Source: Spongisporangium articulatum
GTDB taxonomy: Bacteria; Actinomycetota; Actinomycetes; Actinomycetales; Kineosporiaceae
Assembly: GCF_044465595.1 (NCBI RefSeq)
Contig: NZ_JBITLV010000008.1
Coordinates: 134,568 to 198,567, forward strand
Length of the DNA: 64,000 nt
Direction: 5' to 3'
Below the pieces are notes generated by a model. It searched no databases and was not told the DNA's origin. It saw nothing but the letters and a program-made list of their open reading frames with translations. Below, one piece after another: positions 34,016 through 42,370 of this stretch. The translations under genes were made by a program, and so were the position numbers. The first letter of the stretch is position 1; every line of letters starts with the position of its first letter.

Positions 34016-34312
34016 CTATGGTGCTTGCTCGTCTGACGCGGGTGGAACTTCCGGCTCCCCGTCGCCCGCTGTCGGGTCGGACGGTGGGGGACTGACGTAG
34101 CGCTTCACGATGACGTACAGCGCGAGCGCCATGCCGCCCACCAGACCGACCGGCGTGAACACCTGGGTGCCCAGCCACCGGTCCAGCAGCCACCCGAGCC
34201 CGCCGTAGAGCATCGGACCCGAGATGAGGTACGACAGCACCGTCCACCCGGCCCGGACTTCGGCGTGGGAAGCCTCCGCGGTCGAGCCGTTACGGGACGT
34301 GTCGTCGTCCAT
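34016..34312 (-). CDS. AtpZ/AtpI-like F0 assembly protein
   Basis: This 98-residue protein starts at the ATG at 34312. Two transmembrane helices (GWTVLSYLISGPMLYGGLGW and VGLVGGMALALYVIVKRY) fit the AtpZ/AtpI family, which aids c-ring assembly or Mg2+ uptake. The N- and C-terminal tails are acidic and probably disordered. It is the first gene after the putative atp promoter. Confidence 0.78.
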   Translation of the reverse strand: MDDDTSRNGSTAEASHAEVRAGWTVLSYLISGPMLYGGLGWLLDRWLGTQVFTPVGLVGGMALALYVIVKRYVSPPPSDPTAGDGEPEVPPASDEQAP

Positions 34313-34462
34313 CTGGGCAGACTGTAGCAGCGCCTGTGAAGCACCTTGACCGGTGCCCCTCCGTAATCGGTCACCCGGGCCTCGATCGGGCATGAACAAC
34401 GGGTGCTACGGGCGCAAACGGGGCTCGAACGCCCTGCTCAGCGGCTACCCAGGGCGATTCGG

Positions 34463-34481
34463 AGTCGCCCCTGAGGCGACT
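34463..34481. repeat. Short hairpin next to the CRP-like site
   Basis: AGTCGCC (34463-34469) and GGCGACT (34475-34481) form a perfect 7-bp stem with a 5-nt loop. It lies one base from the CRP-like palindrome in the atp promoter region. It could end transcription from the upstream gene or be part of the regulatory site. Confidence 0.5.
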
Positions 34482-34482
34482 A

Positions 34483-34498
34483 TGTGAATGTGTTCACA
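34483..34498. promoter_or_regulatory. CRP/GlxR-type site ahead of the atp operon
   Basis: TGTGAATGTGTTCACA has the exact TGTGA-N6-TCACA half-sites of cyclic-AMP receptor proteins. It lies 171 nt upstream of the AtpZ-like gene in the 245-nt gap that should hold the atp promoter. Actinobacterial CRP/GlxR proteins use this motif and often control respiratory genes. Binding is inferred. Confidence 0.65.
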
Positions 34499-34557
34499 AT
34501 CACGTAGTCGGTTTTCGGGAACCCATCGTGACCACCGGCAAGGCCTCCGGCGGAGCG

Positions 34558-35001
34558 TCAGCGAGGCAGTTCGGTGTCGCTGAACACGGGCGTGCGCAAC
34601 CGTCGCGTGCGCACCGCCTGGCCCACGACCCAGGCCCCCGCGGCGGCCAGCACCCCCACCGCCGCGGCGGTGTCGTCGAACTCCTCGACCGCCCCCAGCA
34701 GCACCCACACGACGCCCAGCACGACGACGACCGCGAAGTACGAACCGACAGCCACCGCCTGTAACCCGCTCGGGGTCAACCGCCCCGCGGCCCGCATCAC
34801 CAGTGGGCCCACGGCCAGGGCCAGGACGGCGAGCACTCCCCCGACCGCGGCACTCACCGCCGCGGCCCCGCCGTCCAGCACCAGCATCACCAGGGCGGCG
34901 ACCAGCAGCGCGGCCAGCCCCGGCCCCGCGCCGCCGCGCAGCAGCGCACCGGCCGGGTCCCGGGTCGGACCACCGGGATCATGTGCGGGCCCGTGACTCA
35001 C
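34558..35001 (-). CDS. AtpI-like membrane protein (Rv1303 position)
   Basis: This 147-residue protein has four hydrophobic helices (GLAALLVAALVMLVL, VGGVLAVLALAVGPLVM, a third near GSYFAVVVVLGVVWVLLG, a fourth near AVGVLAAAGAWVVGQAV). Its place between wecA and the atp genes matches M. tuberculosis Rv1303, usually called an AtpI-like protein. The GTG start overlaps the wecA stop (GTGA). The much longer frame reaching 36462 is wecA antisense-frame and is not used. Confidence 0.75.
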   Translation of the reverse strand: MSHGPAHDPGGPTRDPAGALLRGGAGPGLAALLVAALVMLVLDGGAAAVSAAVGGVLAVLALAVGPLVMRAAGRLTPSGLQAVAVGSYFAVVVVLGVVWVLLGAVEEFDDTAAAVGVLAAAGAWVVGQAVRTRRLRTPVFSDTELPR

Positions 35002-36281
35002 GACGCCTTCCCGGGGGCGGGTGCCCCGGGGACCTCCGGCCCCTCGGCCACCCGCAGTGCGGGGTCGACGTCCGGGTCGTGGGTGGCCACCGCCGTCCCC
35101 TGCGCCTCGGCGTCCTCCGCCTCCTGCGCGGCGGCCGCGATCCGGTTCGCCTCCGCGATCGAACGCCCGGCCTCGAGGGCGGCGAGCCGGGCGGCGGCCA
35201 GCCGGCCCCGCAAGGGCCCGAGGGTCAACGCGAGCGCCAGCAGCACGCTGAGCGCGGCGATCAGCGATGCCCAGTGCGCCGGCAGCACGGCGAACAGCGC
35301 GACGCCGAACCCGACGGTCGCCGTCCAGAAGTAGAGGATCAGCACGGCCCGCATGTGGCTGTGCCCGATGGCCAGCATCCGGTGATGCAGGTGCAGCTTG
35401 TCGGGCTGCCAGAACTTCTGCCCGGCGCGCGTGCGCCGGAAGACGGCCAGGAACAGGTCGATCAGCGGCAGCGCGATCACGGCCAGCGGCAGGACGACGG
35501 GCAGGAACGCGGGCAGGATGCGCCCGGCGTACACCGCGTCCGGGTCGATCTTCCCGGTGATCTCCACCGTCGAGGCGGCCAGCAGCAGACCGATCAGCAT
35601 CGAACCCGAGTCGCCCATGAAGATCCGGGCCGGGTTGAAGTTGTGCGGCAGGAAACCGACGCAGGCCCCGACCAGCGAGGCCGTGATCAGGGCGGCCAGC
35701 GACGAGTAGTCCTGCTTGTTCAGGTCCTTGGTGAGCAGGTAGGCGTAGACGAAGAAGGCCGACCCGGCGATCGCCACGATGCCGGCGGCCAGCCCGTCCA
35801 GGCCGTCCACGAAGTTCACCGCGTTGATGCAGATGACGACGGCCAGCACGGTCAGCACGATCAGCACGCCCGGCGACGGGATCCACACGCCGCCCAGCGG
35901 CAGCAGCACCAGCTGCAGTCCCTGCCAGGCCATCACCCCGGCGACCAGCGCCTGACCCGCGAACTTGGTGACGGCGTCCAGCGTCCACAGGTCGTCCGCG
36001 ACGCCGAGCAGGCAGATCGCCCCGGCGCACAGCAGCACGATCCACGGCTCGCGCGAGTCGAAGATGCCCTCGAAGAACGGCACCCGGCTGGCGATCAGCA
36101 GCGACACCGCGATGCCCAGGTAGATCGCCGTCCCGCCCAGCCGCGGGATCGGCACGGTGTGCACGTCGCGTTCGCGGACCTCGGTGATCGCCCCGAACCG
36201 GCGCGCGATCCGGCGGGCGGCGGGCGTCGTCAGGTACGTGACCGCCGCGGCGACCACGAGGACGAAGAGGTAACCCCTCAC
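34998..36281 (-). CDS. wecA: Undecaprenyl/decaprenyl-phosphate GlcNAc-1-phosphate transferase
   Basis: This 427-residue polytopic enzyme transfers GlcNAc-1-phosphate from UDP-GlcNAc to a polyprenyl phosphate, starting cell-wall linker or polysaccharide synthesis. GVADDLWTLD is the Mg-binding Asp-Asp motif, NFVDGLDGLAAG the second conserved loop, FMGDSGS the third, and HLHHRML the nucleotide-sugar motif. About eleven helices are followed by an Ala/Glu-rich cytoplasmic tail of about 80 residues. It overlaps the preceding Sua5 gene by 4 nt (ATGA). It corresponds to Rv1302. Confidence 0.93.
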   Translation of the reverse strand: MRGYLFVLVVAAAVTYLTTPAARRIARRFGAITEVRERDVHTVPIPRLGGTAIYLGIAVSLLIASRVPFFEGIFDSREPWIVLLCAGAICLLGVADDLWTLDAVTKFAGQALVAGVMAWQGLQLVLLPLGGVWIPSPGVLIVLTVLAVVICINAVNFVDGLDGLAAGIVAIAGSAFFVYAYLLTKDLNKQDYSSLAALITASLVGACVGFLPHNFNPARIFMGDSGSMLIGLLLAASTVEITGKIDPDAVYAGRILPAFLPVVLPLAVIALPLIDLFLAVFRRTRAGQKFWQPDKLHLHHRMLAIGHSHMRAVLILYFWTATVGFGVALFAVLPAHWASLIAALSVLLALALTLGPLRGRLAAARLAALEAGRSIAEANRIAAAAQEAEDAEAQGTAVATHDPDVDPALRVAEGPEVPGAPAPGKAS

Positions 36282-36952
36282 GGCGCGGGCACCTCATCGG
36301 GCATCTGACCGGGCACGAGCAGGTCGGGGACGACGGCGCGCAGCCCCTCGGCGTCGATCGCGCCCGCGCGCAGCAGCCGGACCGTCGGGCCGGTGGTGTC
36401 GACGACGGACGACGGGACGCCGCCGGTGCTCGGGCCGCCGTCGAGGTACACCTCGACCGCATCCGCCAGCTGGAGCTGCGCCTCCCCGCACGTGGTGGCC
36501 GCCGGGGCGCCGGTCAGGTTGGCGCCGCTGACCGCCAGCGGCCCGGTCCGCTCCAGCAGCTGGAGGGCGACGGGATGCAGCGGCATCCGGACGGCGACGG
36601 TGCCGTCGGCGGCCCCGAGCTCCCAGTTCAGGGTCGGCTGGGCCCGGCAGATGATGGTCAGCGCCCCGGGCCAGAACGCCTCGGCCAGCGCCCGCGCGTC
36701 CGGGCCGACGGCCGTGGCCAGGCCGTCGAGCGTGCGCACATGCGGCACCAGGACCTGGGGGTTGACCAGCCGGCTCAGCCCCTTCGCCGCCTGCAGACCC
36801 TGCAGGCCCTGGGGTGAGAAGGCGTCGCAGGCGATCGCGTACACCGTGTCCGTCGGGACCACGACGCACGAGCCCGCGCCCACGTGGTCCGCGGCCACGC
36901 TGATGCCCTGGGCCCGTTCACCGAGGTCCGTGACGTCGAAGTACCTGCTCAT
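36278..36952 (-). CDS. L-threonylcarbamoyladenylate synthase (Sua5/YrdC), Rv1301-like
   Basis: This 224-residue Sua5/YrdC protein makes threonylcarbamoyl-AMP for t6A37 in tRNA. VVPTDTVYAIACDAF and the FWPGALTIICR segment are conserved. The basic nucleotide-binding element, KGRPxxxPL in most homologues, reads KGLSRLVNPQVLV. Its place between the t6A genes and wecA and its long form match M. tuberculosis Rv1301. A second Sua5-like gene lies at 37950-38567. The start abuts the tsaD stop. Confidence 0.85.
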   Translation of the reverse strand: MSRYFDVTDLGERAQGISVAADHVGAGSCVVVPTDTVYAIACDAFSPQGLQGLQAAKGLSRLVNPQVLVPHVRTLDGLATAVGPDARALAEAFWPGALTIICRAQPTLNWELGAADGTVAVRMPLHPVALQLLERTGPLAVSGANLTGAPAATTCGEAQLQLADAVEVYLDGGPSTGGVPSSVVDTTGPTVRLLRAGAIDAEGLRAVVPDLLVPGQMPDEVPAP

Positions 36953-37957
36953 CTAGAAGAGGTCCAGCGACAGCGAGGAGGTCGGCCGCAGGCCCACGTC
37001 GACCCCTCGGGCGAGGTAGTCCCACGCCGCCAGCCCGATCATGGCGCCGTTGTCGGTCGACCAGCGCAGGGGCGGCAGGCAGAGCTTGACCCCCAGGTCG
37101 GTGCACATCGCCTCGGCCCGCTGGCGGACCTGCGGGCTGGCGGCGACACCCCCGACGATCACCAGCGACTCCGCCTCGACCTGGCGCAACGCGCGACGGC
37201 ACTTGACCTCGAGGACCTCCAGACAGGCCGCCACGAATGACGCCGCCACGTCCGCGGGGGGCGCGTCGGGGTGTTCGGCGAGGAAGTTGCGCACCGCCGT
37301 CTTCAAACCGGAGAACGAGAAGTTCAGCCCGTCGGCCAGCATCGGCCGGGGGAAGGGGATGCTCGCCGTGCCGTCCTTCGCGAGCCGGTCGACGACCGGG
37401 CCGCCCGGGTAGCCCAGGCCCAGCATGCGCGCCACCTTGTCGTAGGCCTCCCCCAGGGAGTCGTCGACGGTCGAGCCGAGCAGCCGGATGTCGGCGGACG
37501 ACGTCATGTGGGCCAGCAGGGTGTGGCCACCGGAGACCAGCAGGATGAGCGCGGGGAACGTGACCCGCTTCTCCTCCAGGTCGGCGCTGCGCAGGTGACC
37601 GCGCAGGTGGTTGACGCCGAGGACCGGCTTGTCCCAGCCGTAGCCCAGCGCCTGCGCCGTGTCGACGCCGACCTTCAGCGAACCGATCAGGCCCGGCCCG
37701 CGGGTCACGCCGATGGCGGTGAGCCGGGCCGGGTCCACGCCGGCCTCCGTGAGCGCGGTGTCGACGGCGACGAGCACCTTGTCGATGTGGGCGCGGCTGG
37801 CCAGCTCGGGCACGATCCCGCCCCACTGGTTGTGCAGCTCGATCTGCGAGACGGTCGCCGCGCCGAGGACGCGGCCGTCGGGCGCGACGACGGCGCACGA
37901 GGTGTCGTCGCACGAGGTCTCGAGGCCGAGGATCAACTCGTCAGACTCGTCAGACAT
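36953..37957 (-). CDS. tsaD: tRNA threonylcarbamoyltransferase TsaD
   Basis: This 334-residue ASKHA-fold enzyme transfers the threonylcarbamoyl group to A37 of ANN-decoding tRNAs with TsaB and TsaE. GLETSCDDT is the N-terminal phosphate loop, VNHLRGHL provides the HxxxH metal ligands, LLVSGGHT and NFSFSGLKTAV are family signatures, and STDNGAMIG holds the late metal ligand Asp. The start overlaps the end of the second Sua5 gene by 8 nt. Confidence 0.96.
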   Translation of the reverse strand: MSDESDELILGLETSCDDTSCAVVAPDGRVLGAATVSQIELHNQWGGIVPELASRAHIDKVLVAVDTALTEAGVDPARLTAIGVTRGPGLIGSLKVGVDTAQALGYGWDKPVLGVNHLRGHLRSADLEEKRVTFPALILLVSGGHTLLAHMTSSADIRLLGSTVDDSLGEAYDKVARMLGLGYPGGPVVDRLAKDGTASIPFPRPMLADGLNFSFSGLKTAVRNFLAEHPDAPPADVAASFVAACLEVLEVKCRRALRQVEAESLVIVGGVAASPQVRQRAEAMCTDLGVKLCLPPLRWSTDNGAMIGLAAWDYLARGVDVGLRPTSSLSLDLF

Positions 37958-38567
37958 GGACCCCGAGCACCTCCTCGATCTCGCTCGTCGGCACGACGCC
38001 CACCCGTTCGACGGCGGGCTGGGCGAGATTACAGTTCACCAGCGTCGACGCGACACGCCCCAGCGGGCCGGAGTCGATCACGAGGTCGGGCGGCGCGAGC
38101 AGGTCGGCCAGGATCTTGGGCACCTCGTCCTGCGTCGCGTGCGCGTGCGCGTTGGCGCTGGTGACCAGCAGTGGACCGACCCGGCCGAGCAGGGCGAGCA
38201 TCCCGTCGTGGGCCGGGATGCGGACCGCGATCTCGTCCCGCCCCGCCAGCCAGGGCGGCAGCTTCTCGGGGTGTACGCCCAGCGCCACGGTCAGCGACCC
38301 CGGCACGAGGTGAGAACTCAGCAGCCGCGCGGCGTGCCGGTCGACCACGGCCCCGAGCCCCTCGATCGCGGCGATCGAGTCGACCATGATCGGCAGGTTG
38401 ACGTTGCGCGGCCGGCCCTTCATCGCGAACAGCTTGTCGATGGCGTCGTCCCGGTCCGGTCTGACCGCGAGGCCGTAGACCGTGTCGGTCGGCACGAGCG
38501 CCACGCCGCCCGCGGTCAGGACCTCGTCCGCGCTCGACCAGTCGGCCGGCTGCACGCCCTGCGACAT
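37950..38567 (-). CDS. Second Sua5/YrdC-family protein
   Basis: This 205-residue protein has the canonical Sua5/YrdC signature VPTDTVYGLAV and KGRPRNVNLPIMV, with the basic element better conserved than in the neighbouring 36278-36952 protein. It lies between tsaB and tsaD, where many bacteria carry rimI. It may be the main threonylcarbamoyl-AMP synthase, with the other a paralogue, or the two may differ in role. The ATG at 38567 is chosen over the adjacent GTG. Confidence 0.83.
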   Translation of the reverse strand: MSQGVQPADWSSADEVLTAGGVALVPTDTVYGLAVRPDRDDAIDKLFAMKGRPRNVNLPIMVDSIAAIEGLGAVVDRHAARLLSSHLVPGSLTVALGVHPEKLPPWLAGRDEIAVRIPAHDGMLALLGRVGPLLVTSANAHAHATQDEVPKILADLLAPPDLVIDSGPLGRVASTLVNCNLAQPAVERVGVVPTSEIEEVLGVHV

Positions 38568-38579
38568 CACTTCGCCACC

Positions 38580-39254
38580 CTATCTTTCAGCACGCAGCGG
38601 CTCCCGGACCGGAGAGAACATCGGGTCGGCCTCGGTGATCACCCGGGCCAGGACGGCGAACTCGGGTTCGCGCTCGTCGAGCAGGTCGGCCAGCTGCCGG
38701 ACGGACGGCGCGTCGACGGCGAGCGCCTCGGCGCCCAGCCGCTCGGCCAGCTCGTCGCGGAAGGCGCCCAGCACGACCAGGTCGTCGACCTTCGCCGGGC
38801 CCACAACGTGCTCGACCAGGTCGTCGAGCTCACCGTCCACGTACTGCGGCGCCGCGCCGGGGACGAACAACCGGGCGAACGCGGTGCGCCGGGCGTGCTT
38901 GCGCACGGCCAGCACCGGCCGCTCCTCGGGGACGCAGCGAGCCATCAGCTCCAGGGAGTCGAAGCCCGCGACCGGCAGCTTGCGCGCGTAGGCCAGCCCG
39001 TTGGCGTAGGCGATGCCCGAGCGCAGCGACATCAGGTCGCCGGGGCCGCGGTCGACGACGATCGACTCCAGGTCGGCGACCCCGTGCCTGGCCTCGGCCA
39101 GGCACCGCGACACCAGACCGGCCACCCCGTCGAAACCCTCGGCCCGGATGTTCTGCGCGACGACGGGCCCCAGCTCGCCGTCCGAGCCCGTCGCCGATCT
39201 GAGCGCGACCTCGTAGTCGAACGACGAGGTCTCCATCAGCAGCTGCAGTCCCAC
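38580..39254 (-). CDS. tsaB: tRNA threonylcarbamoyladenosine biosynthesis protein TsaB
   Basis: This 224-residue TsaD paralogue acts as the scaffold of the TsaB-TsaD-TsaE complex. It has the shortened ASKHA fold with LLMETSS at the N-terminus and VDRGPGDLMSLRSGIAYANGL in the middle, and it lacks the metal-binding HxxxH. The GTG start is 3 nt after the tsaE stop. No rimI follows it. Confidence 0.92.
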   Translation of the reverse strand: MGLQLLMETSSFDYEVALRSATGSDGELGPVVAQNIRAEGFDGVAGLVSRCLAEARHGVADLESIVVDRGPGDLMSLRSGIAYANGLAYARKLPVAGFDSLELMARCVPEERPVLAVRKHARRTAFARLFVPGAAPQYVDGELDDLVEHVVGPAKVDDLVVLGAFRDELAERLGAEALAVDAPSVRQLADLLDEREPEFAVLARVITEADPMFSPVREPLRAER

Positions 39255-39257
39255 GGT

Positions 39258-39734
39258 TCAGGCCCTTCCCGTCGTGGCCAGGTTCTCGACCACGCCCCGC
39301 CAGCGTTCGGCCGAGGCGCTCAGCGCGACCCGGCGCTCGTCGTCCGCGCCCGGCACGACCGACAGGTCCAGGTGCAGGGCGTCCGGGAAGTCGTCGGCGA
39401 CCAGGCCGCCCCACTCGATGCACGTGACGGAGGTGTCGAAGTACGCGTCGAAGCCCAGGTCGCGGAACTGCCGCAGGTCGTCGAGGCGATAGGTGTCCAT
39501 GTGCACCAGGGGCCCGCGCGGCGTCTCGTAGACGTTGGCCAGGGTGAAGGTCGGACTCGTCACCGGCCCGGTGTACCCGAGGGCCACGGCCAGGCCCTGC
39601 ACGAACTGGGTCTTGCCGCTGGCCAGCTCGCCGGTGAGCAGCAGCACGTCGCCGGGTACGACGTCGGCGGCGATCCGCGCGGCCAGCGCGGTCGTCTCCG
39701 TCACGCCCCGGGTCGTGAGCACGGATTCGAACAT
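39258..39734 (-). CDS. tsaE: tRNA threonylcarbamoyladenosine biosynthesis ATPase TsaE
   Basis: This 158-residue P-loop ATPase drives turnover of the t6A complex. Walker A is LTGELASGKTQFV, the switch segment is SPTFTLANVYE, HMDTYRLDD is the characteristic H-x-D-x-Y-R-L motif and CIEWGG carries the conserved Glu-Trp. It is the first t6A gene after prmC in the operon. Confidence 0.95.
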   Translation of the reverse strand: MFESVLTTRGVTETTALAARIAADVVPGDVLLLTGELASGKTQFVQGLAVALGYTGPVTSPTFTLANVYETPRGPLVHMDTYRLDDLRQFRDLGFDAYFDTSVTCIEWGGLVADDFPDALHLDLSVVPGADDERRVALSASAERWRGVVENLATTGRA

Positions 39735-39755
39735 GGACGCCTCCTCGGCTCGAGC

Positions 39756-40688
39756 CTACGGCGTTCCCGGCCCGCCCGAGGACCGGGCGACGGTAGGTGC
39801 GCGTCGCACGACGAGGGCCCGGTCGCGGCCGGTCAGGTCGACCTGGGTCACCGCGCCCTCCCACCCGGGGCCGCCGGCGATCGCGCGCGTCGCGGCGCCC
39901 TGGGCCTCGCCGTGCTCCATCACGAACAGGCCGCCCGGGCGCAGCAGGGCCGCCGCGGTCGCGACCACGGCCCGGGGCACCTCGAGACCGTCGGTGCCGC
40001 CGCCGTACAGCGCCAGGGCCGGGTCGTGGTCGCGGACCTCGGGTTCGACGGGTTCGGCGTCGGGCGGGATGTACGGCGGGTTGGCCGTGACGACGTCGGC
40101 CGCGCCGAGCAGGTCGACGACCGCGTCGACGCCGGTCGCGTCCCCCGCCCGGACGTCGACCCGCCCCTCGAGCCCCTCGTGCTCGGCCTCCAGCGCGGCC
40201 AGCGTGCGCCGGGCCCAGCCGACCGCCTCGGTCGACAGTTCCAGCGAAACCACCCGCGCGGTGGGCACTTCCACGGCGACCGCGAACGCGATCGCCCCCG
40301 AACCGCTGCACAGGTCGACGACCAAGGGGTCCCGCCCGGCCTCGACGAGCCGCCGGGCCTCCTCGATCGCCACTCCGGCGCTCAGCTCGGTCTCCGCCCG
40401 TGGAACGAAAACCCCGGGCCCGACGAGGATCTCGATGGTCCGGAAGGGCGCCGTACCGGTCAGGTGCTGCAGCGGCTCGCGCGCCGCCCGGCGCGCGGTG
40501 AGCTCGGCGAGCGAGGCCAGCCCGGCGTCGTCCAGCTGCTCGCGCAGCACGATCCGGCGAGCCAGGCCGGGCCGGTCGACGCCGAGCACGTGCGCGACCA
40601 GCAGGTGGGCGTCGGCCATCGGCGACGGGACGCCGGCCGCGGCCAGTTCCTTCTGCACCCCGGCGACCGCCTCGCCGAGCGTCACCAT
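39756..40688 (-). CDS. prmC: Peptide chain release factor N5-glutamine methyltransferase
   Basis: This 310-residue SAM enzyme methylates the Gln of the GGQ motif in release factors. DLCSGSGAIAFAVAV is the SAM loop and TANPPYIPPDAEP the catalytic NPPY motif; an N-terminal helical domain binds the release factor. Its substrate gene prfA lies 13 nt upstream, the usual pairing. Confidence 0.95.
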   Translation of the reverse strand: MVTLGEAVAGVQKELAAAGVPSPMADAHLLVAHVLGVDRPGLARRIVLREQLDDAGLASLAELTARRAAREPLQHLTGTAPFRTIEILVGPGVFVPRAETELSAGVAIEEARRLVEAGRDPLVVDLCSGSGAIAFAVAVEVPTARVVSLELSTEAVGWARRTLAALEAEHEGLEGRVDVRAGDATGVDAVVDLLGAADVVTANPPYIPPDAEPVEPEVRDHDPALALYGGGTDGLEVPRAVVATAAALLRPGGLFVMEHGEAQGAATRAIAGGPGWEGAVTQVDLTGRDRALVVRRAPTVARSSGGPGTP

Positions 40689-40701
40689 CAGTGCGCCCCC
40701 A

Positions 40702-41784
40702 TCAGTCGGTGACCGACAGCTGGGCGGCCTCGTCGGCGTCGACGCAGGACTGGATCACCGGGTCGAGGTCACCGGCCAGCACCGCGTCGAGGTTGTAGGC
40801 CTTGAAACCCGTGCGGTGGTCGGCGATCCGGTTCTCCGGGAAGTTGTACGTCCGGATCCGTTCGGACCGGTCGACGGTCCGCACCTGCGAACGGCGGGCC
40901 TGGCTGGCCTCGGCCTCGGCGGCCTCCTGCGCGGCCGCGTGCAACCGGGCCCGCAGGATGCGCAGCGCCTGCTCCTTGTTCTGCAGCTGCGACTTCTCGT
41001 TCTGGCAGGACACGACGATCCCGGTCGGCAGGTGCGTGATCCGCACGGCGCTGTCGGTCGTGTTCACCGACTGCCCGCCCGGGCCGGACGAGCGGAACAC
41101 GTCGATCCGCAGGTCGTTCGGGTCGATCTCGACCTCGCCGGTCTCCTCGGGTTCCGGCAGCACGAGGACGCCCGCCGCCGACGTGTGGATGCGCCCCTGC
41201 GACTCGGTCACGGGCACCCGCTGAACCCGGTGCACGCCCCCCTCGTACTTCAGCCGCGCGTAGACCCCCTCGCCGGGCGCCGGCGTCCCCTTGGCCTTCA
41301 CCGCGAGCGAGACGTCCTTGTAGCCGCCGAGGTCGCTGTCGGTCGACTCGAGGATCTCGGTGCGCCAGCCGTGCTTCTCGGCGTAGCGCAGGTACATCCG
41401 CAGCAGGTCGCCGGCGAACAGGGCCGACTCCTCGCCGCCCTCGCCGGCCTTGATCTCGAGGATCACGTCGCGGTCGTCGTCGGGGTCGCGCGGGATGAGC
41501 AGGCGGCGCAACCGGGCCCGGGACTCGTCGAGGGACGCCTCGAGGCCGGGCAGCTCGACGGCGAACGAGTCGTCCTCGGCCGCCAGTTCCCGCGCGGCGT
41601 CGAGGTCCTCGGCGGCCGCGTGCCAGACGTCGTAGCCCTGCTTGACCGCGCCGAGCTCGGCGTAGCGGCGGCCCAGCTTGCGGGCCAGCCCGGCGTCGGC
41701 GTGCACCGACGGGTCGGCGAGCCGCTTCTCCAGCTCGTCGTGCTCGGCCAGCAGCGGCAGGACGGCGGCGGGCGCCTCCTCCAT
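40702..41784 (-). CDS. prfA: Peptide chain release factor 1
   Basis: This 360-residue factor reads UAA and UAG stop codons. RVPVTESQGRIHTSA holds the PxT anticodon tripeptide and GPGGQSVNTTDSAVR the GGQ loop that triggers hydrolysis. The ATG at 41784 follows GGGAGAAGTG and gives the normal RF1 length. An in-frame ATG at 41805 lies inside a repeat arm and is rejected. It heads the prfA-prmC-tsaE-tsaB-sua5-tsaD-sua5-wecA series. Confidence 0.96.
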   Translation of the reverse strand: MEEAPAAVLPLLAEHDELEKRLADPSVHADAGLARKLGRRYAELGAVKQGYDVWHAAAEDLDAARELAAEDDSFAVELPGLEASLDESRARLRRLLIPRDPDDDRDVILEIKAGEGGEESALFAGDLLRMYLRYAEKHGWRTEILESTDSDLGGYKDVSLAVKAKGTPAPGEGVYARLKYEGGVHRVQRVPVTESQGRIHTSAAGVLVLPEPEETGEVEIDPNDLRIDVFRSSGPGGQSVNTTDSAVRITHLPTGIVVSCQNEKSQLQNKEQALRILRARLHAAAQEAAEAEASQARRSQVRTVDRSERIRTYNFPENRIADHRTGFKAYNLDAVLAGDLDPVIQSCVDADEAAQLSVTD

Positions 41785-41794
41785 CACTTCTCCC

Positions 41795-41879
41795 GTCGTG
41801 ATCATGCAGAAACCTCGCGCCCGGCCGGCGCCGGATCGCCGCGGACGTGACCTGCGCGAGGTTTCTGCATGATCACGAC
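41795..41879. repeat. GATCATGC inverted repeat, site 2 (architecture B)
   Basis: A perfect 26-nt inverted repeat begins GTCGTGATCATGCAGAAA on each strand: left arm 41795-41820, right arm 41854-41879, with a 34-nt GC-rich spacer. It lies between the rpmE stop and the prfA start, and its left edge is 10 nt from the prfA ATG. It may terminate rpmE transcription; it is related to the element at 50530-50616. Confidence 0.8.
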
Positions 41880-41943
41880 CGGTGCAAAGCAGAGGCGCCG
41901 ACCTGCCCGTCGGGTGACGGGCGCGGTCGGCGCCTGCGTGAAG

Positions 41944-42159
41944 CTACTTGCCGGACTTCTTGCCGTAGCGCTGCTCGAACCGGGCCACGCGGCCACCGGT
42001 GTCGAGGATCTTCTGCTTGCCGGTGTAGAACGGGTGGCAGGCGCTGCAGACCTCGACCTTGATCTCGCCGCTGGTCGCCGTGCTACGGGTCGTGAACGTG
42101 GAGCCGCAGGTGCAGCTCACGGTGGTGTCCACGTACTCCGGGTGGATGTCGGTCTTCAT
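41944..42159 (-). CDS. rpmE: 50S ribosomal protein L31, zinc form
   Basis: This 71-residue protein starts at the ATG at 42159 (MKTDIHPEYV). Cys16, Cys18, Cys38 and Cys41 form the zinc site of the C+ type. In actinobacteria a Zur-controlled Cys-free paralogue often exists elsewhere; none is in the window. It follows rho in the conserved order. Confidence 0.96.
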   Translation of the reverse strand: MKTDIHPEYVDTTVSCTCGSTFTTRSTATSGEIKVEVCSACHPFYTGKQKILDTGGRVARFEQRYGKKSGK

Positions 42160-42291
42160 TGCTCTCCTCGATCTCGCGGCCGCCGGGTCGTGCTGCGCGG
42201 ACGCGCGCACGTGAACCGGAGCCATGGCCAGTGTGCCAGAGGGGGGTACGGCCTACATAACCCGGTGCCACCCCCGGCCATTCCCTCGCGG

Positions 42292-42357
42292 TATGCCTCG
42301 CCTGTGGGGGTGATTTCGACCGATCCGGTCCCGGATCACCCCCACTGGCGGGGCATA
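42292..42357. terminator. 66-nt imperfect inverted repeat after rho
   Basis: Arms of 23 nt (42292-42314 and 42335-42357) match at 21 positions around a 20-nt spacer; the arm core is GTGGGGGTGAT. It begins 13 nt after the rho stop and ends well before rpmE. It fits a strong transcript end or processing hairpin, but no T-tract is seen. Confidence 0.6.
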
Positions 42358-42370
42358 GCGGCAAGAGAGG

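Noticed and set aside
41785..41805. ATG at 41805 as prfA start
   Set aside because: It lies inside a repeat arm without ribosome site; the ATG at 41784 has one and gives the normal RF1 length.
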